Assembly: GCA_022315425.1 (NCBI GenBank)
Contig: JAIUPT010000031.1
Location: forward strand, 744,001-808,000
Direction: 5' to 3'
Source: Pseudevernia furfuracea
Taxonomy: Eukaryota; Ascomycota; Lecanoromycetes; Lecanorales; Parmeliaceae
DNA: 64,000 bases
The notes under the pieces were generated by a model that ran no database searches, was not told the origin of the DNA, and saw nothing but the letters and a program-made list of their open reading frames with translations. How positions within the stretch are numbered: the first letter of the stretch is position 1; each line of letters opens with the position of its first letter. Positions 11,335 through 21,905 of this stretch are shown here, piece after piece. Position numbers and translations under genes: made by a program.

Positions 11335-12017
11335 TCAAGTTTTCTTATCTCAAGTCTGAGAAATTCATAACGAAAGAGAAAAAGAAGAAGAAGATAAAGA
11401 TTTTCGACTTCGAAGATGAATCCCTAAGTAACAAGCGCAAGCGCATCGAAGAGGCGTCTTTTAATGCCTCTGCTTCAGAGAAGAACGATTATCTCAATGT
11501 TAATTATATCTTTCTGAAGGAACTGGACTTCATCATACACTATTCGAATGTTAATTCGAACGACTTCAATATCCTCGATGCGACTGATGATCAAGTCATC
11601 AATCTGATCGCCACGGAAGTTCTCGAACATAGTCTCATGACTGCGAATTTCGTAAATCTTCTTATTCGAGTCGTCGTAGATTCAGACTGCTCTCGTTATT
11701 CTTTCGCGAATCGTTCGATGTTCATTATCTACGAAAAGATCTACTCTCGATCGATCAAGAACATCGAAGAGAGCGAAATGCAGTCTCAAGACTGTGACAT
11801 TATTAATCTCGACTGTGTGATCAGAGAAGAGTATGTGATAGTCACTCTGCGAAATGTCTTATATGTACTCGATATGAGCGTCAATCTTCTCTCGATCGAT
11901 AAACTTCTGAACTTTAACATCGCTGTCTTCTTTTATAAGATAAAATATACTCTTATTAAGAACGATCTAAAGCTTATCGATACTCGTAATCGTGATCTCT
12001 TCTTTTTGAATCTCTGA
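11335..12017 (+). pseudogene. Copia gag end and protease region
   Basis: The copia frame resumes directly after the gypsy target duplication. It first reads a Lys-rich stretch (KEKKKKKIKIF) as found after copia zinc knuckles. The retropepsin region follows at about 11665: RVVVDSDCSRYSF, where the family has a D-S-G-C/A active site and the Gly is now Asp. The end (LRNVLYVLDMSVNLLSIDKL) is the standard link to the GAG-pre-integrase domain. The stretch is open for 235 codons, but the active-site change makes it inactive. Confidence 0.8.
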
Positions 12018-12039
12018 TAAAGTCGAAACAGTACTCTAA

Positions 12040-12890
12040 TCGCCTACAGTGTGCTCTCGAATCTTATTTATTAACTCTGACATGCTCGTATAAGTTATTT
12101 GAGTCAAAACAATCTAAATAAGCTTTCAAATATGATCGTTGAGATGAACTTCATTAAGAACATTACGAAGAAGTATATCTATAAATGTTATGTCATAAAA
12201 CGTCAGAAGACTATCTCTTATAATAGTCTCATAGAGTCAAAAACGCAGTCTAACGAATTTGTTTATAATAATCTCGTAGAGTCTCTATTCTTTACTAAAT
12301 TCAATAACTGTAAATACTTTATGATATTCAAGAATAATTTTATCTTTTACTCTAAAGTGTACTGTATTCGTTATAAGAGTGAAACGTTTGTCATATTCTT
12401 ACGTTTTAAAGTCTTTTTAAAGTCACGAGACTATAAGATCTGTCGTATTCGTCTCGACAATGGGAGAGAGTATATGTTTAAGACCTTCTTGAATTATCTT
12501 CTTTAATGCGAAATTAGACAGAAGCTCACTGTATCTGAGAATCTCGAAATGAACGAGACGATCGAACGTTTTGAATAGATCTTGCTATATAAGATGCATC
12601 TTATACTACTAAGTTTCTAGCTCAATAAGTCTTTCTGATCTGAAATCGTGACCATTATCAATTATTTAATGTTGCGATCCCTCAACGTTCGAATCATTGT
12701 AACGTCATTTGAGACTTTTCATTATCGAAAGCTCATTTTATTTCATCTGCGAACGATTGATTTCATCGTCTATGCGTTGAAGCGTATTCAAAAGAAACTC
12801 ATAAATAAAAGCGAAAAGTGTGTTCTTCTGAAATATAAAGGGGAGTTCATTTTCCGCCTATATAATCTCATTAAGAAGAAGATTATTTAA
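12040..12890 (+). pseudogene. Copia integrase (degenerate)
   Basis: The frame at 12099-12506 reads a copia integrase core: SLFFTKFNNCKYFMIFKNN covers the first catalytic-Asp block (DD region decayed to KNN) and CRIRLDNGREYMF is the second Asp block. A third segment (12648-12890) carries the typical C-terminal motif KCVLLKYKGEFIFRLYN (family C.FLGY...KGYR.Y). Frame breaks lie between the segments. The - strand copy at 17356-18300 confirms the reading. Confidence 0.8.
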
Positions 12891-13229
12891 GTTAATAATG
12901 TTTACTTCGTTGAGAAGCGTTTCTTGATTGTGAATCTCGAAGAAAAGATGAACGTTTATAAGTTCTCGACTAAGCGATAACGTTTTCATATATCAACATT
13001 CGCTATAGAGAAGACACTTAATGAACAGCGTATTACTAACATTTCGAAAGATATTGTTCTTATCATAAAGTCCTCAACGACTACATCTGCATCTGCAATA
13101 AACAGATCAAAATCAAATTTTCTATGATTAGCTGAAAAGCAGACGTCTACATCAAAGCCCTCGTCCTTCGCACGAGTCGTATTATCGATCGCGTTCGCGC
13201 GAGCCTCTCGATTAATTACTGCATTATTA

Positions 13230-14210
13230 GTTATCGAAAGAATAACTCGTTCCCTCACTATCGTCGAAATGATTCGTAAAGATCTCGAGCTAAGTGCGGT
13301 TCAAAGAATACTTCTTAATTATTTCGACATTACGATTTCGAATCTGCGAGATCTATTATCTGATTCTCTCTCGAGAATATTCGTGATCTTTACGTTACTA
13401 ACGAATCATATTAATAAGTCGACGATCTATTAACAGATCATTTTCAATCAACTCTCTCATATGCACTGAAAGCTCGCCATGTAAGACGAATACAAATCTC
13501 TCATAAATAATAATACTTAATGTCTGATTCAGACGCCTTCAGATGCTTATATTCTAAGAGGTCGTTAAGTCTACATCGTGAAGCGAGACCTCGTTAAGAA
13601 AGTCACTCGCTATAAGACTCGCTGAGTGATTCGAGATTTCGAACAATAAAAGGGTCGTGACTATTATAACACGTTCGTCTTAGTGATCAAGTTTATAAGT
13701 TATAAGACGATCTTTGCCCTAACAGCGACTCTAAACTAAGACGTAAAATAAATAAACGTTAAAATAGTCTTTTTCTACGATAACGTGTAAGAGACGATTT
13801 ATATGCGACAGTTCGATGATTTTAGCAAGAACGATATCAAAGTTTATAAGCTAAATAAGACTCTTTATGAACTTAAGCAATTTTTTAGAATTTAATATCA
13901 GCACTTTTCGAAGTATATAAAGAAATTCAAATTAATACTTATCGAATCGAATAAGAGTATCTTTATGAACGTTAAGAAGAATATTATTATAGTTCTCTAT
14001 ATAAACGATGTATTAATTATCGATCTCAGCAAAATCGACATTTAGCGCATCAAAAAGGCCCTTAATAACAAGTTTTACATGTTCGACTTGAGACCTTACG
14101 TCTATTATTTAGACATAATCGTCAAAAGAGATCGTGTTATCGATATTCTTCGTCTAAGACAAGCAGTCTATGTTACTCGTTTCTTAAAGTATTTTAACTA
14201 TTAAAGTCTC
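13230..14210 (+). pseudogene. Copia reverse transcriptase (degenerate)
   Basis: This is nearly full of stops and has no long open frame. It aligns base for base with the fragment at 131-1140 and the reverse copy at 16165-17120. The RT catalytic box at about 13995 reads YINDVLII for the family YVDDVLI. The three copies differ almost wholly by transitions, and this one is the most mutated. Confidence 0.8.
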
Positions 14211-14299
14211 AATTCAGTCTTTACGCCTCTAAAAATCAGTCGTAAGCTATAATCTGCGAAAGAGAACTATATTGCCTCGAGAAAGCTGTGCGAGAACTA

Positions 14300-14965
14300 T
14301 TAATCTATTATGAGATCCCTTATATATATCATGTTAAAAACTCGTTCTAATATCGTCTATACTGTCTCTCTTATCAGTCGCTATTCAGTTAATTCGATTC
14401 AGACACACTAAAATGCAGTGATTCGAATCTTTCGATATCTTAGAGACACGATACACTACGAACTCGTGTACAAAGGATCCCTTCAAGCCCTCATCGAGTA
14501 TATCGATTTCGATTGAACTAACGACTCGACCCGAAGATCTATCTCCGATTACCTATTCAACGTCGATAACGACGTTATCAGCTGATCATCAAAGCGTCAA
14601 GTTATCGTCGCGTTATTCATTTGCGAAGTCGAGTATATCGATTAAACGTTAATTATCAAAGAAGTTATTTGATTAAAAACTCTTCTTAATCAACTTCTAC
14701 GGCCTCGAGACTCTGACTCAAAAGTCATTATAATCTTCGACGACAATCAGGGCGCAATTGCCCTCGTTAAGAACGCTTAGTTTCATGTTCGCATCAAGCA
14801 TATTGACATCGCTTATTATTTCGTGCGTGAAAAAGTCAATAACGGCATCGTGAACATGCAATTCGTATTCACGGATAAATAAATAATCGACGATCTTATC
14901 AAAGCCCTCTGTCTCGACAAATTCGTTGTTTTTCGCGATGCCCTTGGGGTGAAATCAGTCTCAGA
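14300..14965 (+). pseudogene. Copia RNase H (degenerate)
   Basis: Reading through the stops shows copia RNase H blocks: SRYSVNSIQTH, FRYLRDTIHYEL, TRRSISDYLFNVDND, SSKRQVIVALFIC and HIDIAYYFVREK, then a C-terminus near FRDALG. Several Trp codons are TGA and Gln codons TAG. The 3' untranslated region (about 14966-15367) holds nothing else recognisable. Confidence 0.78.
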
Positions 14966-15356
14966 ATATCCTCTTAGCGTCAAAGACTAACTCTTAGCGC
15001 TCTTGCTTCTAATCTGAAGTCGTTAGTTTCAGAGAAGTAACGCTATTCACCTTGTCTATGAACGCCAGATCTTTAGTATTCTTTCACTGTCTCATATATT
15101 TATCGACCTCGTTTTGATAGAAATTTGATATGCATTAGGTCTATTTTAAAGAAAACTTTCAAAAAACCGCCTTTTTTCGAAAAATGAAAGTTTTATATAA
15201 AGAATCAGAACGGATTTTTACATGTCTTCGAATTTGATATAATCGTTTTCAGAACTTGATTTCTTCACTTTTGTGAATCGGACTTCGCGCTAACCCGATT
15301 GAGGTTCTTGCGTCGCGAAGTGCGAAAATCGTGTTTTCGTATGTTTGAGTATGCGA

Positions 15357-15367
15357 GCGAAGGGGAG
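15357..15367 (+). other. Copia polypurine tract
   Basis: The sequence CGAAGGGGAG directly before the 3' LTR (TG at 15368) is the expected position and composition for plus-strand priming. Confidence 0.65.
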
Positions 15368-15489
15368 TGTCAAAATTCGGGTCACGTGACATGGTCCCGT
15401 GATGCGCTAAGGCGCATCCTCATAGTCGCTCTTTACTCTCGTAGCATTCTATAGTTAACAACTAAGTGTTCTATTACCTATTCTTGACA
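15368..15489 (+). repeat. 3' LTR of the + copia
   Basis: This 122-bp LTR matches 1873-1994 with five differences. It forms the centre of the tail-to-tail junction: + copia on its left and - copia on its right. Confidence 0.87.
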
Positions 15490-16160
15490 TTTATTCGTGA
15501 ATACGAATTGCATGTTCACGATGTCGTTATTAACTTTTTCACGTACGAAATGATAAGCGATGTTAATGTGCTTGATGCGAGCATGGAACTAAGCGTTCTT
15601 GACGAGGGCAATTACGCCCTGATTGTCGTCGAAGATTATGATGATCTTCGAGTCAGAGTTTCGAGGTCGCAGGAGTTGATTGAGAAGAGTTTTCAATCAA
15701 ATAACTTCTTTGATAGTCAACGTTTGATCGATATACTCGGCTTCGCAAGTGAATAACGCGACGGTGACTTGACGCTTTGATGATCAGCTAATGGCGTCGC
15801 TATCGACGTTGAATAGGTAGTCGAAGGTAGATCTTCGGGTCGAGTCGTCAGCTCAATCGAAATTAGTGTATTCGATAAGGGCTTGAAGGGATCCTTTGTA
15901 TACTAGTTCGTAGTGTATCGTGTCTCTAAGATATCAAAAGATTCGGATCACTGCATTTTAGTGTGTCTAGGTCGAGTTGACTGAATAGCGGCTGATAAGA
16001 GAGATAGTATAGGCGATATCAGAACGAGTTTCTAACATGATATACATAAGGGATCCCACGACAGATTGATAGTTCTCGCACAGCTTCCTCGAGACAACAT
16101 AGTTCTCTTTCGCAGGTTGTAGCTTGCGACTGGTTTTCAGGGGCGTAGAGGCTGAATTAA
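15490..16160 (-). pseudogene. Copia RNase H, truncated at its 3' end
   Basis: This is the reverse copy of the RNase H region. The first 304 bases repeat 1568-1872. An apparent + strand frame at 15466-15756 is only the antisense of RNase H. Blocks equivalent to TRRS.SGYLFNV and SSKRQ can be read on the - strand near 15790-15850. The domain is cut at 15490, losing about the last 30 residues. Confidence 0.75.
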
Positions 16161-16164
16161 AACT

Positions 16165-17120
16165 TCAATAGTTAAAATGCTTCAAGAAACGAGTGACATA
16201 GACTACTTGTCTCAGACGAAGAATGTCGACGACACGGTCCCTTTTGACGATCATGCCTAAATAATAGACGCAAGGTCTCAAGTCGAACATATAAAACTTG
16301 TTATTAAAGACCTTTTTGATGCGCTGAATACCGATTTTGCTGAGGTCGATAATTAATACATCGTTCATATAAAGAGCTACAATAATGCCCTTCTTGACGT
16401 CCATAAAGACACTCTCGTTCGATTCGATGAGTATTAGTTCGAGTTTCTTTATGTACTTCGAGAAGTACTAATATCAAATTCTAAGAGATTGCTTGAGTTC
16501 ATAGAGAATCTTATTCAACTTGCAAACTTTAATGTCGTTCTTGTTAAAATTATCGAGCTGTCGCACATAAATCGTCTCTTGAACGTTATCGTAGAGAAAG
16601 ACGATTTTGACGTTTATTTGTTTCACGTCTCAGTTTAGAGTCGTTGTTAGGGCAAAGATCGTCTTATAACTCATAAGCTTAATCACTAAGGCGAACGTGT
16701 TATGATAGTCACGATTCTTCTGTTATTCGAATTCTCGAATCACTTAACGAATCTTATAGCGAGTGACTTTCTCAGCGAGATCTCGCTTCACGATGTAAAC
16801 TTAGCGATCTCTTAGAATATAAACACCTGAAGACGTCTGAATTAGACATCAAGTATTGTTATTCATAAGAGATTTATATTCGTCTTGTATGGCGAGCTTT
16901 TAGTGCATACGAGAGAGTTAATTGAAAATAATCTGTTGATAGATCGTCGACTCGAAAATATTCGACTTATTGATATGATTCGTTAGTAACGCAAAGACCG
17001 CGAATGTCCCCGAGAGAGGGTCAGGTGATAGATCTCGCAGGTTCGAAATCGTAGTGTCGAGATGATCAAGAAGTACCCTTTGAATCGCACTTAGCTCGAG
17101 ATCTTCGCGAACCATTTCGA
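16165..17120 (-). pseudogene. Copia reverse transcriptase (- strand)
   Basis: The open part (16165-16404) reads DVKKGIIVALYMNDVLII and VYYLGMIVKRDRVVDILRL, a copia RT palm with the catalytic YVDD decayed to YMND. The upstream part (16918-17115) is open for 65 codons and reads LSAIQRVLLDHLDTTISNL. It is the least mutated of the three RT copies: it keeps GG and CC at several sites where the other two have GA or TC. Confidence 0.8.
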
Positions 17121-17355
17121 CGACAGTGAAGAAACGAGTTATTCTTTCGACAGCTAATAATGCAGCAATTAATCGAGAGGCTCGCGCGAACGCGACCGAT
17201 GATACGGCTCGTGCGAGAGACGAGGGCTTTGATATAGACGTCTGCTTTCCAGCTGGCCATGGGAAATTTGATCTTGATCTATTTATTGCAGATGCAGATA
17301 TAGTCGTTGAGAACTTTATAATGAAGATAATATCTTTCGAAATGTTAATAATACG

Positions 17356-18300
17356 TTATTCATCAAATGTCTTCTCTACAGCGAATATTAATATATAAAG
17401 ACGTTGTCGCTTGATCGAGAGCTTATAAGCGTTCGTCTTTTCTTCGAGGTTCACAATCAAGAAACGCTTCTCAACGAAGTGAACATTATTAACTCGAATA
17501 ATCTTCTTCTTGATGAGATTATATAGGCGAAAAATAAACTCCCCTTCATAACTCAGAAGGACACACTTTTCGCTTTTATTCACGAGTTTCTTTTAAATAC
17601 GCTTCAATGCATAAACGATGAAATCAATCGTTCGTAGATGAGATAAAATAAGCTTTCGATAATGAAAAGCCTCAAATGACGTTATAATAATTCGAACGTT
17701 GAGGGATCGCAACATCAAATAATTGATAATGATCACGATTTCAGATCAGAAAGACTTGTTGAGCTGGGAACTTAGCAGTATAAAATGCATCTTATATAAC
17801 AAGATCTATTCAAAACGTTCGATCGCCTCGTTTATTTCGAGATTCTCAGATACAATGAGCTTCTACCTGATTCCGCACTAAAGAAGATAATTCAAGAAGA
17901 TCTTAAACATATACTCTCCGTTATTGTCGAGGCGAATACGATAGATCTTATAGTCTCGTGACTCTAAAAAGACTTTAAAACGTAAGAATATGACAAACGT
18001 TTCACTCTTATAACGAATATAGTACACTTCAGAATAAGAGATAAAATTATTCTTGAATATCATAAAGTATCTGCAGTCATTGAATTCAGTAGAGAATAGA
18101 GACCCTACGAAATCACTATAAACAAATTCGTCAAGCTGCGTTTCTGACTCTGTGAGACTATCATAGAAGACAGTCTTCTGACGTCTCATAACATAACATT
18201 CGCAGATATACTCCTCCGCAATGTTCTTAATGAAGTTCATCTCAACGATCATATTTGAGAGCTTGTTCAGATTGTTCTGACTCAAATGATTCATACGAGC
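17356..18300 (-). pseudogene. Copia integrase (- strand)
   Basis: The segment 17878-18294 reads MNHLSQNNLNKLSNMIVEM, then SLFSTEFNDCRYFMIFKNN and CYVMRRQKTVF, the HHCC-adjacent and catalytic blocks of a copia integrase. The segment 17356-17583 carries the C-terminal motif KCVLLSYEGEFIFRLYN. The first Asp pair is lost (KNN). Stops separate the segments. Confidence 0.8.
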
Positions 18301-18366
18301 ATATCAGAGTTAATGAATAGAATTCGAGAGCACACTGTAGGCGATTAGAGTACTATTTCGATTCTA

Positions 18367-19020
18367 TTAGAGATTCAAAAAGAAGAGATCACGATTACGA
18401 GTATCGATAAGCTTTAGATCGTTCTTAATAAGAGTGCACTCTATCTTATAAAAGGAGACAGCGATATCGAAGTTTAGAAGTTTATCGATCGAGAGAAGAT
18501 TGACGCTCATATCGAACACATATAAGACATTTCGCAGAGTGACTGTTACACACTCTCTTCTAATCACACAGTCGAGACTAATAATATTACAGTCTTGAGA
18601 CTGCATTTCGCTCCTCTTAATACTCTTAATCGATCGAGAGTAAATCTTTTCGTAGGTGATAAACATCGAACGATCCGCGAAAGAATAACGAGAGTAGTCT
18701 GAATCTACGACGACTCGAGTAAGGAGATTCACGAAATTCGCAGTCATAAGACTATATTCGAGAGCTTCCGTAACGATCAGATTAATAACTTGATCATCAG
18801 CCGCATCGAGAATATTGAAGTCGTTCGAGTTGATATTCGAATAATATATGATGAAGTTCAGTTCCTTCAGAAAGATATAATTGACATTGAAATAATCGTT
18901 CTCCTCTGAAGCAGAGACATTGAAAGACGTCTCTTCAATGCGCTTACGCTTATTGCTTAGAGATTTATTCTCGAAGTCGAAGATCTTTATCTTCTTCTTC
19001 TTTTCCTCTTTCGTTATGAA
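18367..19020 (-). pseudogene. Copia protease and GAG-pre-integrase region (- strand)
   Basis: The open segment 18367-18747 reads RVVVDSDYSRYSF (active-site Gly and Cys lost) and LRNVLYVFDMSVNLLSIDKL. It matches 11640-12017 on the + strand. The Lys/Glu-rich linker to gag lies at 18960-19020. Confidence 0.78.
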
Positions 19021-19050
19021 TTTCTCAGACTTGAGATAAGAAAACTTGAT

Positions 19051-19671
19051 TCAGCATTTGATAAAGAGATATCTAAATTTGCGATTAGCTGTCTTACACG
19101 AAGAGCAGATCTCACGATTGATGTTAGAGTCGTCGAGATTGTTGAAAGTAGCTTGTTTGCCTTTGCTCTTATCGTTACGAGCGATATATATAATTAGTTC
19201 TTCTTCTTTGAAGGAGATTTTAACTTCTTCGTTCACGGCGACCACGACAACCTCTTAAAACTTGACGAACTTGTTCTTAAAGAGATCATGATTTTGAATA
19301 TAACTTGACTCGAATATGTCGTAAGAGTCGCCAAGTCTCATAAGAAAAATTAGAATTCGCAGAGACTTCGAAATAACGAGGGATTTATGAAGGCTGATAA
19401 TGTCGAAGATGACCTTACGAAAGTTCTTTTCATATTAACGAACTCTTTCTTCTTCAAGGGTGAGATCGAATATTCGACGCATTAATTCTCTATAGAGATT
19501 CGTGCTCTTAGACTGACAGTTCTTGATTAGAACATCGAGTATAATCTGAGAGTCTTTATCGTCGAATTCGGCTTCGACGAGTTCGCGATCGTTATTCTCG
19601 AGACGATAAAAGATAGCGATGTAGACTCTATGACTGATAATCGCATTAAAGAAAATAAGATTGTTGAGCAT
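19051..19671 (-). pseudogene. Copia gag (- strand)
   Basis: Two open segments (19435-19671 and 19051-19245) match the + strand gag at 3532-4152. The first starts MLNNLIFFNAI and reads FDLTLEEERVR near its end, typical of the copia UBN2-type Gag. The second ends in the Cys-rich knuckle relic (CSSCKTANRKFRYLFIKC). Here gag runs uninterrupted into the protease region, unlike the gypsy-split copy. Confidence 0.75.
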
Positions 19672-20494
19672 TAATTAATTGTTGATATTCTGCTTTCATC
19701 GACGATATCTCAAATTAAACTTTAAAATGACAATAAAGTTTAGAGAAAAAGCGCTTCCCTCTTCGAGAGAGTCAGCCGTTGAAGCTACTAGAACTGACAT
19801 GTTTCTTATAACGTCTTGTGCGCTTAATTCTTCGTCGATCATAGATGCTGAGAGTTACTGAGAAGATTTCTAAGAGCGACACGTACGATGTGAATAGTAA
19901 CGACGATAATGCTCAAACGAAAGACTTAGCTTGAGAGATGACTGAGACGATAGAGAACGAAGATCTTAAAGTCGAAGAAGCCGAAGTCGAAGAAGTGAAA
20001 TTCAGAGAACTTTTGACACGAAGATCGAATAACTTAGTGTCACTTAAGACACTGAGAATATCTTCGCTAACTTCGAATTAAAAGTCGACACTACTAACGT
20101 TCGCGAAAGTAGTGAGAGTGAAATAGATACTCTAATCTTCGTTAGAGTTCTCGAGAGTCTTATCGATATCTGACAACTTTTATTACTAATCTTCGAGTTC
20201 TTGCACGAGAAATAAGAAGTGCTTATACTTGAATCTTCGATAGATACGAACGATGTTATTAAGATAAAAGATACTTAGGGGCAAGAAAGATTTAAATTGA
20301 TCTAATTTTCGTTGAAACTATATCGAAGACAATTATTAAAGACGTGTAAATCTTCGAAGAGGAATAACGTTCTTCTTATACTAAGTCTTCGATAGAGACT
20401 CGAATTTAGAATAGTCGCTTCGATGACTATCGTCGTGAGATGAAGTCATATTCGATAATAGAATAAAGTCGAATAACGATAAAGAAAATTCGAT

Positions 20495-20738
20495 GACTGA
20501 GCTCTAACTCTCTTCTTCAGAGAACTTGTAAGGTCGAAAGATCTATCTTAACAAGAAATTCTTATTGTTTTGACCCTTAATAGACGTATACGCGCTCTAA
20601 GTGAAGATTTATTGATAACTAAGCTTCAGCTCTCTTCTTTAGAGAACTTATAAAATCGAAAAATCTATCTTAATAAGAAATTCTTATTGTTTTGACTCTC
20701 AATAGACGTATACGCGCTTTGAGTAGAGATTTGTCGAT
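20495..20738 (-). repeat. Two tandem 122-bp leader units (- strand copy)
   Basis: Units 20617-20738 and 20495-20616 are reverse complements of 2465-2586 and 2587-2708, which shows that the duplication predates the split of the two copia copies. Confidence 0.78.
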
Positions 20739-21209
20739 AACTAATCAACTCTAAAGTGTGATCAGACGATTTGATACTGAAGTTCAGCCTCTTGAGTCGT
20801 TATAATTAATTCGATTCACGTAAACGCTTTATTAACGTTGAAGCGATATACATCGCGAGAGAAATATTCTCGTTGAGCGTGTATAACGTGTCTCACGCAG
20901 GAAAGCTGACAATGTTTCAGAGACCTTAATGAAATTCGATCGCACGGTCGTATAACGAGTTCGACGTTCGATGTTCGATTAGATTCGATATGTCGAGGGT
21001 CGATTTGCGATAGAACTCCCAGCCCTTCGAATTTCAAAGACGATCATTTTATAGAAAGCAATGCCCATCTCAAGAAGATTTAAAAAACAGAGTCTCATAG
21101 CTGTCGCGGCGTTCATTGCGATGAACTCGTGATGCTTAGAGATCACTGTGGCTCTGATAGGTATAGAATATAAGTGAAACAGTCGTTAAGCAAGCTCGAA
21201 CTCATAATC

Positions 21210-21331
21210 TATCAAGAATAGATGATAGGACACTTAGTTGTTAATTATAGAATGCTACGAGAGTAAAGAGCGACTATGAGGATGCACCTTAGCGCATCAC
21301 GTGACCATGTCACGCGACCCGAATTTTGACA
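21210..21331 (-). repeat. 5' LTR of the - strand copia
   Basis: This is a 122-bp reverse complement of the LTR at 1873-1994, with a few transitions; its inner terminal base pair is mutated (TATC for TGTC when read on the + strand). It ends at 21331 against non-copia sequence starting AATAT. Confidence 0.85.
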
Positions 21332-21349
21332 AATATATCGAACACCTAG

Positions 21350-21905
21350 TTCGTCAACGCTAAAAACCTTCAACTTACAATCTATTAATAACTATAAGAC
21401 CGATTTCAAAAATTCTTGATTCTCTGAATAGCGCAAATAAGTCTTCACAATTAAAAAAAAATCTCAAAAAAGTAATAGAAAAGTAAAAAGTTATTCAAAA
21501 TATAAGATTTGTACGCACAAATTTTTTCGAGGCCGCGCATTCGCCAAGAAGTAAGCGATCGGGCAGCGATATTTGAATTCTACTTTACTTTATCAATAAT
21601 AGATCAAATTTGATAATTTTTGCAGCGTTGGAATGCGCAAGTTGAATTCTATAATTGATGAAAGTTTGAAGAAATTATATGCAGAGGGCATAAAATAATG
21701 GAAGTTGCGAAAAGGTCTCACCAAATTTTTTGATGAGGGCGCTCGGGAGGTCTAGCGGGCTGACAAAGCGGGTCTAATCAAAAAGCGTAGATCTGTCGAG
21801 GTTTACATTGGCTACAGCCCGCTGCACATACAAATATAAGGTTTTTTAGCTCAGCCCTGCCTTATTCTTTTATATATACTGATATAATCGTTATAATTCA
21901 TTACG
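21350..21905 (-). repeat. Dispersed repeat, left copy
   Basis: Read on the - strand, this matches 49930-50260 on the + strand in two blocks. Block 1 (about 21905-21710) includes AAGGCAGGGCTGAGCTAAAA and CCCTCATCAAAAAAT. Block 2 (about 21495-21365) includes ATTTTGAATAAC and AATTGTGAAGAC. About 210 bases between the blocks are present here only and contain TTTGTGCGTACAAA, a short palindrome. No coding sequence, LTR ends or clear terminal inverted repeats were found, so the class is unknown. Confidence 0.65.

Larger units (their letters stand above)
1873..15489 (+). mobile_element. Ty1/copia LTR retrotransposon, RIP-damaged, split by a gypsy insertion
   Basis: The element has 122-bp LTRs at 1873-1994 and 15368-15489, both starting TGTC and ending GACA. 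Between them lie, in copia order, a leader with tandem repeats, gag (about 3532 on), protease, integrase, reverse transcriptase and RNase H. Without the gypsy (4159-11334) and its 5-bp target duplication it is about 6.4 kb, a normal copia length. The LTRs differ at five of 122 positions. No 5-bp duplication flanks it: the left neighbour ends CTAAT and the right begins TTTAT. All coding regions are broken by stops, so it cannot transpose. Confidence 0.85.
15490..21331 (-). mobile_element. Second copia copy on the - strand, 3'-truncated
   Basis: This is the reverse complement of the + copia from its 5' LTR (21210-21331 here) to within RNase H, where it stops at 15490 against the 3' LTR of the + copy. 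It lacks the RNase H C-terminus, 3' untranslated region and 3' LTR. It is uninterrupted, so it shows the structure the gypsy-split copy had: leader with 122-bp tandem units, gag (about 19671 down to 19051), protease, integrase, RT, RNase H. It is less mutated than the + copy in RT but still broken by stops. Confidence 0.85.

Noticed and set aside
12986..13258. 90-codon - strand ORF, and its mirror at 17126-17398 (+)
   Set aside because: Both are antisense to the copia integrase-RT linker and arise from its biased composition.
15466..15756. 96-codon + strand ORF next to the 3' LTR
   Set aside because: It is antisense to copia RNase H; the same frame appears at 1588-1776.
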